Source of the DNA: Rhipidocladum racemiflorum
Taxonomy: Eukaryota; Streptophyta; Magnoliopsida; Poales; Poaceae
Assembly (NCBI GenBank): GCA_036346355.1
Contig: CM070580.1
Span: forward strand, 28,625,374-28,689,373
Length of the DNA stretch: 64,000 bases
Reading direction: 5' to 3'
How positions within the stretch are numbered: position 1 is the stretch's first letter; each line of letters begins with the position of its first letter. Shown here one piece after another: positions 1 through 11,600 of this stretch. Position numbers and translations under genes: made by a program. Below the pieces are notes generated by a model. It worked only from the letters and a program-made list of their open reading frames with translations. It was not told the DNA's origin and searched no databases.

Positions 1-430
1 TTAACCGGAAGCACGGCATATTCGAATACCATTTATTAGACTCTGCAGAGCTGCTCAGCTTTACCCATAAGATATCTACGACCGTTAATGCCAAGCGTTA
101 AATTACATGCAACTTAAATGCATGCGGCCGGGCTAAGATGATAATAGCCTTTTGTTGAATATTCCCTAGATAGTCCCTACCCGGTAGGTCTGCACTCCCC
201 TTAAGATCCACTTACCTGAATGAGTAACTACCGTTGTGAGAATCGGCAAAATAACATCATCCTGCTCGATGCTACTCATTCCCATTTCACCCCATCAGTC
301 ATTCCCCTGCTAGGAATACTGCTCCCCATTCTCCTTCCGAGAATGGTACCACCTTGTAGGTATTTCCAGGAAACGAACAATATACTGAGCTATGTCGCCA
401 AAATTCTCTCTTTTAGAGACTTTGAGTGAA
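1..430 (-). repeat. Diverged Ty3-gypsy LTR-like fragment
   Basis: No gene is seen here. Read on the minus strand, the part nearest base 1 (a CTCTGCAGAG block, then a TATTCGAATA-like block, then GCCGTGC) occurs in the same order as in the gypsy solo LTR at about 54660-54730. That places this stretch as an old relative of the same LTR class in the opposite orientation, running off the left edge. The right limit near 430 is approximate and no target duplication is visible. Confidence 0.5.
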
Positions 431-559
431 ACCATTAAGATTATTATTTAGCCACGGGGTGCATAATTATTAATTAGGGTTATTCAAAGATTTAATTTGG
501 GTACATCAATATCGAGATGCTAGATGAGGAATTTGGTATAGCTAAGTATCCTATCATTC

Positions 560-1160
560 TAAACTATCGCTCGGCACGCGGGGGGTAGTGTTTAGGGTTA
601 GGGCTCTCGGGCGAGGGCGGCGGCGCTAGGGGCGGCGGCGGAGCGGCGATCAGCGCCGGGGAGAACTCACCGGCGAGAGAAGGAAAGGGGTGAGGAGAAA
701 GCGAGGGGGCGGGGGTATTTATACCCGGTGAAGAGAGGGAAGTGCGGCGGTGAGCCCGGGATGACGCGGCGGAGTGGTCGGCTACTTGCCGGCGTGCGGC
801 GCGGGCGTGCGATGGGCAGTCAGCGCAACGCGAGGCTTGGGAGAAGACGCGCGCTCGGCGAGGCAAGAAGAGACGGGGCAGGCCGGGGTGGTTGGCACGG
901 CGGAGATGATCGGAGGAGGTGAGGGGACGCGGCGGAGGCGACAGGTCGACGCGGTGCGGGGGAGCTGCTAGCGTGGGAGGAGATGGCCATCCATCGCGGG
1001 GAGGAGACGGCGATGCAACGCGGGGGAGCGTACCGGCAATGGTGACGAGAGCAGGCGGGACAGCGACGACGACAGGAATGGGTCGAGGCGGCCCAAGAAC
1101 GGTGGAAGGCCCAGCAACCAAAAATCAGGTAAATTCAAATAAACCAAAATCAAATTTAAT
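560..1160 (-). promoter_or_regulatory. GC-rich promoter-like stretch with TATA box
   Basis: A GC-rich block with a minus-strand TATAAATA at 716-723, followed leftwards by pyrimidine-rich leader-like sequence and a GTGAGT donor-like site near 665. This looks like the promoter and first exon of a gene reading left, but the sequence to its left is LTR-derived, so the downstream gene is missing or displaced. The long open frames here are proline/serine-rich GC artefacts and I do not call a protein. Confidence 0.3.
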
Positions 1161-1426
1161 TTCCTTATAAAATTTTTGAGGTAATTTCATACATGTCGAG
1201 TTTGGGATCACATTTATTCACCAACAAACCTAGTTTACAGCATGTTCGACCGTCAACAGATCGATAAGGCGGTACCATCATCGTAATTATCGTACGTACA
1301 TGTGTGCTGATATACACAAAGCTATCTAGACGTGCGTCTATACTCCTGCCACAACATTCGACCATGTATATCCGTAGTCCTTACACAGGACTCGGCCAAA
1401 GATAACGAAGCAGCTCGTAGTCCTCT

Positions 1427-3214
1427 TCAGGCAGGTCCTCCGGCAATGGAGGGTGGAAAGACCCCTCCGCCGGGCTGGCGATCAGCAAGCGACCCATGCC
1501 AGGTGAGCAGCTGCACACGGCAAACAAATCACAATATTCGACACGTCGGTTAGTTCCCGTTCACCGTACAGACCTCTCGAGTCTCTGCCAAATCCAACTT
1601 GAACGAAACTGTTAATGGAAATACGAATCGTCGCTACCTTGGCATTGACACCGTCCGGGATGAGGCGGCCCTCACTCCTGAGCTTGAGGTACTCTCCGCG
1701 CTTAAACTGCGTGAATCCCCTGGAAGAAACACCATCCAAAAAAAAAAAATCAAACGGTTGAGATCTAGCGCGGCTAGACTTCCCATCAACCTTCGAATTC
1801 ATAGTTTATTTTGCCTCGTGTACCTTTTTTTTTTGGTTTTTGCAAATCTTGCCTCCTTACCCATGTATTTGCAAAATTGAAATCATTCCCCATCACGGAA
1901 GATGACATGTTTCAGTTGTTTCTTATCACGCTCGCCCCCACCACGGAAGACGACATGTTTCTTGCCACGCCCTGACGAGCGCAGTAGCTAGCCAGCCCCG
2001 CGACAGGGCAAGCTAGCACGGCACAACGTGTATAGGCAGGGCGAGGCCATGCGCGGAGCAGAGCATGTGGGCGAGGTGCGGCCGTCGTGCTCACTCCCGC
2101 ACTCCCCGACGCGGAAACGTGTCCTTCCACGCCCTGCATCGTCGGTCAGTGTCCCCGGACGTCGGACGTGATAGATACATGTATTGTCGCCCCGTCTTTA
2201 GCAATAAGAGAGGAAGCCAATTTTGCAAATACATACGTAAGAAGGCTAAATTTCAAAGAAAAAACAGATAAATAGGTGATGATTTCGCAACCTTCTTCAT
2301 AAAAGAAAAAACAAACAAACTAGAGGTACTTCTATGCTCTTTCTTTTAAAAGTTGCACAACTATTAAAGCATGAATGAATGGTAGATGGTGATTACTTAC
2401 CCCTTGGTTTGCTTCAAGATTTGTACAACTTATACTAGAAGGAAAAACATAAAAGCATATCTCAAAACAAGTACCGATCGATTTTGCCCCGGATCAGGAG
2501 CGATCCTAGCCGTCCGGTTCAAGGAGCGACCGCGAAACGTTACGTACCACTTGCCGCTGACGATGACCCTCTGGCGGCCGGGGAACTTGAACTTGGCGCG
2601 CCTCAGCGCCTCCTGCGCGTGCCCCGCGCTCGCGTCGCGGCAGCGCACGGAGAGCAGCACCTGGCCGATGTGCACCCGCGCGCACATCCCCGTGGGCTTC
2701 CCGAACGCGCCGCGCATGCCAGTCTGCAGCCGGTCGGCGCCGGCGCAGGAGAGCATCTTGTTGATGCGGAGGACGTGGTAGGGGTGGGCGCGCACGCGCA
2801 GGTGGAAGGCGTCCTTGCCCGCGTGCTTGGCCATGTACTTGTTGCACGCGATCCGCGCCGCCTCGAGCGCCTCACTGGACACGTTCTCCTTCTCCCAGCT
2901 CACCAGGTGCACGCACAGCGGGAACTCGTCCACGCCGCGCTTCTTCTGCCCCACGTCGAAGATGCGGATCTTCGGGTCCGGCACGCCGCGGCAGTACCGC
3001 GACTTGGGGTACGGCTTGTTCTTGATCTGCCGGTAGCACCTCGCCGGCCCTGCACGTTACGCGCGCAACACACAAAGCATGCTACTGTTAGACCAAAGCA
3101 TCGTCGACGTCCATCAATCGATGGAGATGGTGAAGATTCAGGTGTGAAGGTCAGTCGTTCGAGCTAGCTAGATGAAAGGAAGGGATTGGTCGTGGGCCGC
3201 TTACTCCTCCCCAT
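1427..3214 (-). CDS. RPL10: 60S ribosomal protein L10 (uL16), 4 exons
   Basis: Component of the large cytosolic ribosomal subunit near the P site and central protuberance. Four exons on the minus strand: 3214-3205 (only 10 nt), 3049-2548, 1719-1638 and 1510-1427. All junctions are GT-AG and phases agree, giving 225 residues against roughly 215-225 in the family. The start is fixed by the family N-terminus MGRRPARCYRQIKNKPYPKS, whose fourth codon is split by intron 1. Family blocks seen are PDPKIRIFDVGQKKRGVDEF, SCAGADRLQTGMRGAFGKP, HIGQVLLSVRC, WGFTQFKRGEYLKLRSEGR and IPDGVNAK. The last exon keeps the HGSLADRQPG block, then ends in a tail (VFPPSIAGGPA) unlike the usual C-terminus. No frame damage is seen, so it is probably expressed. 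Confidence 0.93.
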
Positions 3215-3272
3215 GGTGAAAAGGCTGAAAGCGCTGGCGAGGCGAAGGAGACAGGGGAGGCCAGGTGGTGGA

Positions 3273-3278
3273 TTTATA
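3273..3278 (-). promoter_or_regulatory. TATA box of RPL10
   Basis: TATAAA on the minus strand about 60 bases upstream of the RPL10 ATG at 3214, leaving a short leader as expected for a plant ribosomal protein gene. Confidence 0.5.
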
Positions 3279-3723
3279 CAAGAGACGGGGAGGTGCGGGG
3301 GGGAAGAGAGTGCGGGAAGGTTCTGGTTTTGCCGAGACGCGTGGCGCCGAGCGGCCAACCGGGCGAGGCTGCGGTTGGGTTGAGGTAGGCCGTGACGCCT
3401 CGGCGCGGCGGCTGGGTGGGTCGCCGCGCGGGGCGTGGGCTGGGAGTGCAGTACAGGAGCGGTGGGCCGACGGTGTATCGGTTTGACTGTTCGAGGGGCC
3501 GAAAGCGTAAAACTGCGGCAACCCACGATCGCCACGGGTGGCGTTAAATCCGCGAAATCTCGGTTATCAGTTAGGATGAAATTCAAAATCCCTATGAAAT
3601 AAAAAAAATTAGGATTGCTACACCACGGCGGGATTTGGTTCGATTTTGGTAAAATTTCGGTATTTTGGGCTGAGGTACTAGACTTTTTTCTAGCCCTAAT
3701 CCAAAAGAATTGCTACAATATTG

Positions 3724-4912
3724 CCTAGCTCGGTTGACAAGTCCCTCGGCTGGCAATAGGGCTGTAAACGAGCCGAGCTCGAGCGAGCTCGAAGTGAGAC
3801 TCGAGCTCGAAGCTGGGCTCGAGCTCGGCTCGACACAAGCTCGAATAGGCTCGAGCTCGGCTCGATTAAGCTCGAAAACATGTAAAAACGCAGACAAGCC
3901 GCAGATCAGAAGATCTCACAAATCACAACACAACATATATCACACACAAAATATACCATGCTATATCATCACAAGATCTCGCTGAAAAATGAGAGAAAGT
4001 AAGTGAGATTATTACCCTAAGGCGCTCAGAGTCTCAGAAATCAATAAGTGAGATTATCCCCTTGCTCCACTGCTTGTACTTGGGGGCGCTCACAAGATCT
4101 ACTTCACTGCAACCCCAACCACATCAGAACCAAATCCATGAGAAACCGTGAGAGAACAACCAAATCAGAATCAAATCAAGAAAAGAGTGGCGTCTGTGCT
4201 CACCTCGTCGGCAGACGGCAGTAGAGGAGATGCGTTGCGCTCGCTTAGTCGCCGACTTGCCTCGTCGACAGCACAGCCGCACAGGAGATGTGTCGTGTCG
4301 ACAACAGAGGAGATGCGCCGACTCACTCCGTCGTCTATGCGCCGCGTCGTCGCCGACTCGTCGCGCCAACCGGAGCCAGGGACGGGGACTCGGGGACGGC
4401 CAGACTGCCAGAGTCGCCGCCTCGCCGGCCGCCAAAAGGGGATTGGGGACTGGGGATGGAATGAAGTAGGGTTTGGGTTGGCTCCTTTGGGATGGAATGG
4501 GGAAAGGGCAAGCCGAACCAGTCAACCAGGCACTGGCAGAGCCGCAGAGTGGCAGGGGTTTTGGTCTTTGGACTTTTTGCGACGCGGCGAGGTTGGGCTT
4601 TGGCCTTTGGGCCTTTCTTGCGTTCGCTCGCCTGGCCTGCTGGCTGCTGCTCAGAAAGTCGGGACTCGGGAGGGAGGCTGCAGTCACTCGAATCTAAACG
4701 AACTGTTCGTTTAGAGCTCGTCCAGGCTCGAGAGCTTGAAGACAGGCTCGAGCTCGATTCGTTTCAAGCTCGAGCCGAGCTCGAATCAAGCCTGGAACGA
4801 ATCGAGCTCAAACAGTTTGCGAGCCTCGAGCTTTTTTTACAGCCCTAGCTGGCAACATAGCTCCCGCTTCCCTCCCAGTTCGAATCCTAGTGCTGCGATA
4901 TTTTTTTTTTTT
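3724..4912 (+). repeat. tRNA-derived SINE-like sequence split by a hAT element
   Basis: With the hAT element at 3757-4847 removed, the flanks join into an A-box-like CTAGCTCGGTTGAC (3725 onward), a B-box-like AGTTCGAATCC (about 4878-4890) and a T tract (about 4900-4912). That is the layout of a tRNA-headed SINE ending in poly-T, as in grass p-SINE families. The family is not identified, and the start is estimated from the A box. Confidence 0.4.
3757..4847. mobile_element. Non-autonomous hAT transposon (1091 bp)
   Basis: The ends are TAGGGCTGTAAA and TTTACAGCCCTA, perfect inverted repeats of 12 bp. They are flanked by an exact 8-bp target duplication GCTGGCAA at 3749-3756 and 4848-4855, diagnostic of hAT. 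Both subterminal regions are packed with GAGCTCG/CGAGCTC motifs in both orientations, typical of transposase-binding arrays. The interior contains long GC-rich open frames but no transposase motif, so the element is non-autonomous. An internal captured segment is possible but not identified. Confidence 0.85.
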
Positions 4913-4939
4913 GGTAAGATACAGCAGCTCCAGCTAATC

Positions 4940-5552
4940 TAGCCAACTAGCTCATTGAGGTGTGGAAACAAAAAAAAAGGAATGTGTGTGAACCAAGGTT
5001 TAAAATCTGGCCGAAATTAGGCTCGGGCTTTCCCGAGTTGCATAATCCCGACAAAATTAAAAAAACCCTAAAAAATTCAAAGTGCTACAGTAATCTATAA
5101 TCTCGCCGAGATTTCGGTAAAATTGACCGAGATTTAAATAAAAGTTGACCGGATTTGATCGAGTTTGACCAGATTTTGATTGGATTGGATTCTTCGCGTC
5201 GTTTCCTATCTGGGATAGTCGGTACATCATAATTAACGCGAAATTGAAAAAACCCTAAAAAATTTAAAGTGTGACGGTGCGTAAAATCTCGCCGAGGTCT
5301 CGGCTTTTTGGACTGAAATTTCGTCTATATGAGCCGAAATCTCGGAAATTTCGTTTAAAAAATTACCGGATTCAAATTTTGCCTTTTGATTTTCATTCGG
5401 ATTTCGTTCGAAATACTGAGATTTCATCAAATTTTCGTTTTCGAAGGATGCCAAGATGAAATCAGGGTTGTGAACACAGAAATGGGATCCGAAGTTCCTG
5501 TTTGCTGCACAAAAAAGCAAGGAAATGGTAAACCCGCAGCTTGGGAATCACA
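4940..5552. repeat. Dispersed AT-rich repeat with GCCGAGATTTCGG motifs
   Basis: No gene. Degenerate copies of CTCGCCGAGATTTCGG and of CCCTAAAAAATTCAAAGTG-like words occur at about 5040-5100, 5225-5290 and 5330-5440. Related wording appears at 3545-3690 and 38190-38300, so this is a dispersed grass repeat of unknown class. Confidence 0.35.
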
Positions 5553-6122
5553 CGCTCTACTAGGGGTGGCAATGGGGACCCGTTCCCCGATCCCCGACGG
5601 GGAATTCCTCTATTAGGGGACGGGTATGGGAAGAAATCGTCCCCCGCGGGGATGGAAACGGGGAAAATGATTTCCCCATCGGGGATGGCGGGGACGGGGA
5701 CGGGGACGGGGAATTTTTTTCCCCGCGGGGACCCGGTTGGGGACCCGAATTTAGTTTAGTCCAATTTAATTGTTAGATTGCAAACATATTCTCTAGCCCA
5801 TCATAATCACATTTTCATAAAAGTGACAACATAATCTTCAATGAATGCATGCATTCTTTTTTTCTTGCCTGTTGATATAATTTTAGAGTTAAAATGGCTA
5901 TAAGAGCTCTTTTCTTGTGTGAAATTTTCGCGGGGATGGGTCCCCGACGGGGCCCCGATACCCGAACGGGGATGGGGATGGGGGGATTTTCTCCCCCGAG
6001 ACGGGGAACGGGGACGGGGACGGGGAAAATTTCATGTCGCGGGGACGGGGATGGGGAGGCACTCCCCGGCGGGGAATGCCCCCGTTGCCACCCCTACGCT
6101 CTACCGACTGAGCTAGCTGTCA
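5521..6122 (-). other. tRNA-like relic interrupted by hAT element
   Basis: Removing 5561-6104 joins a minus-strand AGCTAGCTCAGTCGG TAGAGCG, a convincing tRNA D-arm/A-box, to TGTGATTCCCAAGC and a degenerate T-arm (GCGGGTTTACC). It could be a decayed tRNA gene or the head of a tRNA-derived SINE. No intact acceptor stem is seen. Confidence 0.35.
5561..6096. mobile_element. Non-autonomous hAT transposon (536 bp), G-run rich
   Basis: Terminal inverted repeats TAGGGGTGGCAA / TTGCCACCCCTA with an exact 8-bp target duplication CGCTCTAC at 5553-5560 and 6097-6104. No coding capacity. Both halves carry arrays of GGGGA/CGGGG runs (about 5640-5745 and 5930-6090), giving subterminal repeats that are strongly G-rich on the plus strand. 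Confidence 0.87.
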
Positions 6123-7300
6123 CATTGAGTATCCAAGTTTTGTCCCAATATTTTATAGCCTCGGAAGAACAATTTCAAAGGATTGAAATTTTTTGAAATT
6201 TTAGTAAATTTTATCAAAATTTTTAAAAATTCCTCAAGTTTAATCATCATATGAAAATTTTATGAGAATATAAGTGATACATTAGGATTATCCACAATTT
6301 TTTAAAATTTTCTAACGTAGCTTAAACCAATTTTCATTCTATTGAAATTTGTCGGTCTCTCTTCAGTAGCATTGTTCGAATTTTTTAAAATTCCTCAAAA
6401 TTTATCATCATCTGAAAATTTTAGAAAATATCATGGATGTGTCAAGACCATCCACAAAAATTTTCAAAAGTTTATAAGTGATTTGCACTCTTTTTCATTC
6501 TGCTCAAATTTGCCGGTCAGCCTTTTATCAGTACAGTAGCACTGTTAGATTTTTTAAAATCATCAAGCTTGATCATCATCTAAAATTTTTATGGAAACAT
6601 TAGTGATGTGCCAAGGCCATAAAAAAAACTTTAAAAAATCTTAACCTCATTTGAACCATTTTTCATTCAGTTGAATTTTATCGAGATTTTTGGCAATTTC
6701 AAACGAAATTTATGTTTTTTGGATGAAATTTTGGAAATTTCAATCCAAAAAATTCCGAATTTGAATTTTGCTTTTTAAATTTCATATAAAATAACAAGAT
6801 TTTACTGAAATTTTGGATTTCAAAAGATGACAAGATATAAACTGAAAATAAAATTTAGAATCTTATGACGCCTACGGCTAGTCTGAAGTCTGAACCGGCG
6901 GTCGCGCCCGTGCCTGTCGGTTCGGTTCGACCTGCTTACGGTGTTGGACGTGGGGATTCTGCCGAGCCGGAGATGCCGCAAGCGCTCGCCATCGCCAGTC
7001 GCCACTGAAATTGCTTGGGCTCGCCTCGGATAAAACCTGTGGTCCGTTAGAGGAGATAATTCCCGTCTAGTGCTTAATTTTTCTGGCATGTCGGTCCGAA
7101 TAACGTGCGAACATGTAAAATGTAGAACATATCACTTTGTCGCTGCGCTTTTAAGTAATTGCTCTCTCCGTGTCCCACGATATAAATCTGTTTGGTATCT
7201 GCGCCGTCAAGGTTTTTAAAACATTGATCATTAATATATGTTAAAGTATATAAATTGACTACAAGAAAATAATTATATTGAATTTAACTTGCAAAACACT
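6123..7300. other. AT-rich intergenic sequence, no gene seen
   Basis: Low-complexity AAATTTT-rich sequence to about 6840, containing repeated words such as TTTAATCATCATCTGAAAATT (6240, 6400 and 6570 regions), which suggest old internal duplications of about 160 bp. From 6840 to 7300 I see nothing identifiable. Confidence 0.3.
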
Positions 7301-7311
7301 TTTATAGTATA

Positions 7312-7925
7312 TTAGTTTAATATTTGTGCTTTGCTACGGATAAAAAAATTATATCACCCAGCATTTTGAGTTGGCGCTTGCAGAATTGGTTTGCTCTATG
7401 CCCTCGGCCCTGTTGCCTTCTCGGGCGAGTTCTGCCCTATCCAGCATCACTCCTGCTCTATGGTGCAAGTCTCAACTTTGTCGCCGTGCCCGGTTCATTT
7501 GCCTCACAGGATGGCACGTATAGGCTCACCGTTTAACTATAATATTTACTACTTTAAAAGAAACTAGTGTTGGTGATTCATTTGCCTCTCCTACTCTATC
7601 TTATCTTTCTAGCTCCCTAAAAATCCGTAACAAAAATAGAAAAAAAATAATATACCAACAAATAAATTTTATCCCCCCAAATATTCTCTAACATAAAAAA
7701 TAATAATATAAAAACAAACAAATTCTATCTTTGTACAAATTCTCCTAACAAAAAAACATTAAAAAAATAGTGAAGTGGTTCTGGGCACACGAAGGCGCAA
7801 TGTGATGAAGCGGGAAGGCGGAGCCGAGGGCATGTGTTAGGCAGGCCAATCTCGACGATGCCAACTCGATGTGATGAGTTAATATGATTTTTTTTATCCA
7901 CAGTAAAGCACATGCATTCAGCTAG
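7312..7925. mobile_element. Inverted pair of Helitron-like 3' ends
   Basis: The segments at about 7327-7410 (+) and 7790-7915 (-) are diverged inverted copies: both read GTGCTTTRCTRYGGATAAAAAA followed by related sequence. On the right, AAAGCACATGCATTCAG leads to CTAG at 7922-7925 followed by T. On the left, the mirrored end is CTAA at 7312-7315. CTRR next to T with an upstream GCAC motif resembles Helitron 3' termini elsewhere in the window. No 5' TC end was found. Confidence 0.3.
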
Positions 7926-8640
7926 TTTCTTAAATAATAAACACCACTTGAATTGAGACTGCTATTTTTATCCTTCATAGTGGTCTTCAATCAACAACAT
8001 GTATGTAAAATTTAATAAACCCATAATGTATTGTTCCATACAATTAACATCAGCGAACTCATTAGGAAGAAGCAAATTTTGTTCCATGTTCCGTGCACAA
8101 CTGGTCAGGAGGTTAACAAATTTTGCTCCATATTCTCTCCAATTGCTTCACATCCCATAAACCTATAAGGGCAGATCCACATGTCGGCACCTGTTGCCTT
8201 ATGAGAGGAGGTGGTTGTCAATGTTCAAGACACGGGATCTCTAGATTGAGCTTGTGAATGAAAATAGTTGCAAGCCTCTAGGATCAAGAAATGCGAAAGA
8301 TTGGACAAAGAACTGTTTTTATTAACCAAGTGGCTTTGACAATGTATAAGTATTACATAATTGTATCGATATGTTATTAAAAGATGTTGATATTTTCTTG
8401 TCTCTTCTCATATCTCTTCTAATGGTAGAAATGACCTCTCTATTTATAGAGAACGAATAGGTGGCAGATATACTTTAAAAGGTGTCTTCTGGCACACACA
8501 ATATAGGGCTTTTTGCTGGTATTTATCCTTCCGGCACTGTACCCAAAACGCCCCCATAAACGACAACACATAGTCCAGTGGTGCATCTTTTTTTTCGGGG
8601 AGTACAGCAAGGCGAACACCACATGCACATCACTCGCGGC
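7926..8640. other. Intergenic, nothing recognised
   Basis: AT-rich sequence without coding signal, repeat structure or terminal motifs that I can support. Confidence 0.3.
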
Positions 8641-8649
8641 ACACACACG

Positions 8650-11600
8650 TATACGCATCCACTATACTAGAAATTTCTATTCCTGGTAGCACATGCAGTG
8701 TTGCTGATGTTGCTAAGATCGCTGCTACTTGAGAATGATGCGGACGGTCTAGGAAGAATCGTGCCTCCCTTTTTGTCGCTTGAGATGGAGTCAGGAACTT
8801 CCGCCATAACATGTAACTCGATATGGGCTATGAAATCTTTTAGCTATCACAAGATGACGATGGAGCAGTTAGCAGCGAGCCAAAATTTGCAAACTATAAA
8901 CAACATAAAAAATTGTGCATTCATCAGAATTGAAATAGCAATCGAGATCTATGTATTCTCAATTTTGGCAAGTCAATCCAAGCACTCACCTCTTGTTTGG
9001 AGATGCCAGGTAGCATTTGTTAGGAATCTACGATACAGAAAGCACCTGCTGACCAGGAGATACATACGCCATATGGAAATAAATGGGAGCACATTATAAT
9101 TAAAAGCTCCTATAAATGAGAAGTGGAGTATTATATCTGATAGTATGATTGCACGAAGCAGGCTTCATATCCATTAAACATGTCTAAATAATGTCCTATA
9201 AGAGAATATACAGTGCTATGCATATGCAGATCTTTGGATTGAAGGCGTTATTTGCATATCCATGCTGAAGGTATTGTGAGATGTATAGCATACAATTTGA
9301 ACAAATAACAGTTACTTAACCATACTAACCTCCTTCTCCAGCTTGCCAATCTTTTTTTTCTTTTAAGTTTAAGGGCAGCTTGTTCCCTAAAATAAAATCA
9401 AACCACTTTAAATCAAGTGTAAAGTAGGAACTCTAAACTCAAACTATGTTTTAAATTTTAAATTAACACGATCACTATATTCAACACTTGGGATGGCTAG
9501 AAATAGGATCACAAAGATAATTAGTGAAAATGACAAAAAAAAAATTGATCACTCATGAGGACAATGGTAGGTAAATCAAACAATGAAGTTCTATACGAAA
9601 TTGAGCTGTTCATGGAAATTTTAACAGGTATAAACCATACGTAATCTTCAGAGCATCAGTTATTTGGCAAGAAATGAAAACACACTATGCTTATCCCGAC
9701 TAAATCGTTACTGAGCTGGAATAATGGCTGGGAAATTTTAATAGGCACAAATCATACCTAATATTCAGAGCTCAATTATTCGATAGGTAATGAAAGCACA
9801 CTATGCTTATTCCTACTAAACTCTTACGGAGTTGGAATAATGATAGGATTTCATCAAACAAGAAGCATAGATTAATTGATTATGTTTGTGATATTTTTAA
9901 ACATAATGAAGAAAAAAATACCGTTCTTATTCTTTTTGAATCCTTTCTATTCACATCACCTGATTTGTGACAAGATTGTCATTCATCTAGGAAAAATCAA
10001 AGTAATTATGAGTATATATGTTAACAAAGTCACTAATCACACTAATTCATAAGCTCCAATATTCAGATTTAGCTCAAACAAATAGTGACGTGCTTATGCC
10101 AGTAAGGAACTTTTTCCCCTCCTATGTGATTATCAAGCTTTGCTTGAAACTTTTGCTGTTTTATGCTCTCAGCTTTCTCAATAGCAACAGAATTTTTCCT
10201 CTCATTCTCCTCTTTGATTTCTAGTAGAAGTGACTGATAGCACTACATTATTACCAAAGCAAAAAATAGTAATAGCGAAACTTAATTACCTTCTCAAATA
10301 TTATATGTCAATGATTTGATACATGAAGGTCCTATAAATATAGAAGACCAGCAAGAAGTCATACAGCATCATCTAGGCTGTAATTAATATCTACCAGACA
10401 TGCATAAGAGAAAGAACCGATGGTCTGCGAATAAGGTATACTTCTTACAGAATGGTTGCTCTCTTAGTCTTTGTTGTCACTTTTTCAAATATATTTGTGT
10501 TAAACGTTGTCCCTCAAGATTTGGAGGAAGACTATAAGGAATGTCACTGCCTCCAAAAATTTTTTTGCTCATATCGCTGCATAGTCGACTGTGTAACCAT
10601 CAGTGCATTGAGACATCAGACATGCGAGTGTGGGAAATTTCACAAACAGATGAACTAACGCAATCAGTAGATTCATGTTGCACCCCAAAGTTCCACTAAG
10701 GCTCATGCCAGATAATTTTCTGTCGAGAAATTAGTTAGGACAAAGAATATCATATAAGAAGGGTATGTAGGTGTCACTGAATAAAGAAAGTTCTGAATAT
10801 TGTTACTGGGTGCTTTGTTGGTAGCCGTTAGCAGCAATTAATTGCCTGCAAAAATACAACTTGTTCAGTCCAATAATGCTGTGCAGGTCGTATTTTACTT
10901 CTTCCTGCAACCTGAACATCTGAAAATAAGGGATATGAGTACACGACGGTAAGAAAGTGTGCTTGACGGTATGAAAGAATTGCACAACAACCCATTGAGG
11001 GAAAAAAGTTAATACAAATAAAAGTATAGAATGCAAACGAGTTAAAAAAAATATGCAAATATTGGACCTTCTTTGGTGAACTAAACAGGTCGGTGCTCCC
11101 TGCGGCTGCGAACAATGTTGCGCTGGGTGAATTTGGTGGATATCACTTATCCTTTGGCGAAACTGGTAAAAATCAAAGTAAAAATAAAATAATCAAAATT
11201 CTAGAATTGACTGGTGATCAGCCATAGCCTAAAAAAAACAAGCTATAGAACAAAAGGTTTCGTAAAACATAAGCTGTACCGTATGAAAGTCAACTAAAGG
11301 GTAGGGGGAAATATGTGATGGACAGTAGCAGTAGAAGCTATGGTGCGAACACACGTAACAGGAAACCCTGGAGCAAAAAAAGACTGTGAGTTGTGCACTA
11401 ACATTGCAAGCGAAACTGTGAGAAGGAAACGCTAACAGTCATAAACGATTTGGTAATAGTCAGGCAATGACTACAAAATAACTGTACTTGCAGTAGACGG
11501 TGTAGGGCTCACTGTAGGAACAACAGGAGTAGGCTATTTGATACGGGCCATCAGCATTATCTATACATCACAAAGCTGGAAAATCTGAAAAAGCACCGAG

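Noticed and set aside
564..1121. 185-residue minus-strand open frame, Pro/Ser/Ala-rich
   Set aside because: Composition of a GC-rich promoter stretch; overlapping open frames on both strands; no domain.
2484..3167. 227-residue plus-strand open frame
   Set aside because: Antisense shadow of RPL10 exon 2, caused by high third-position GC.
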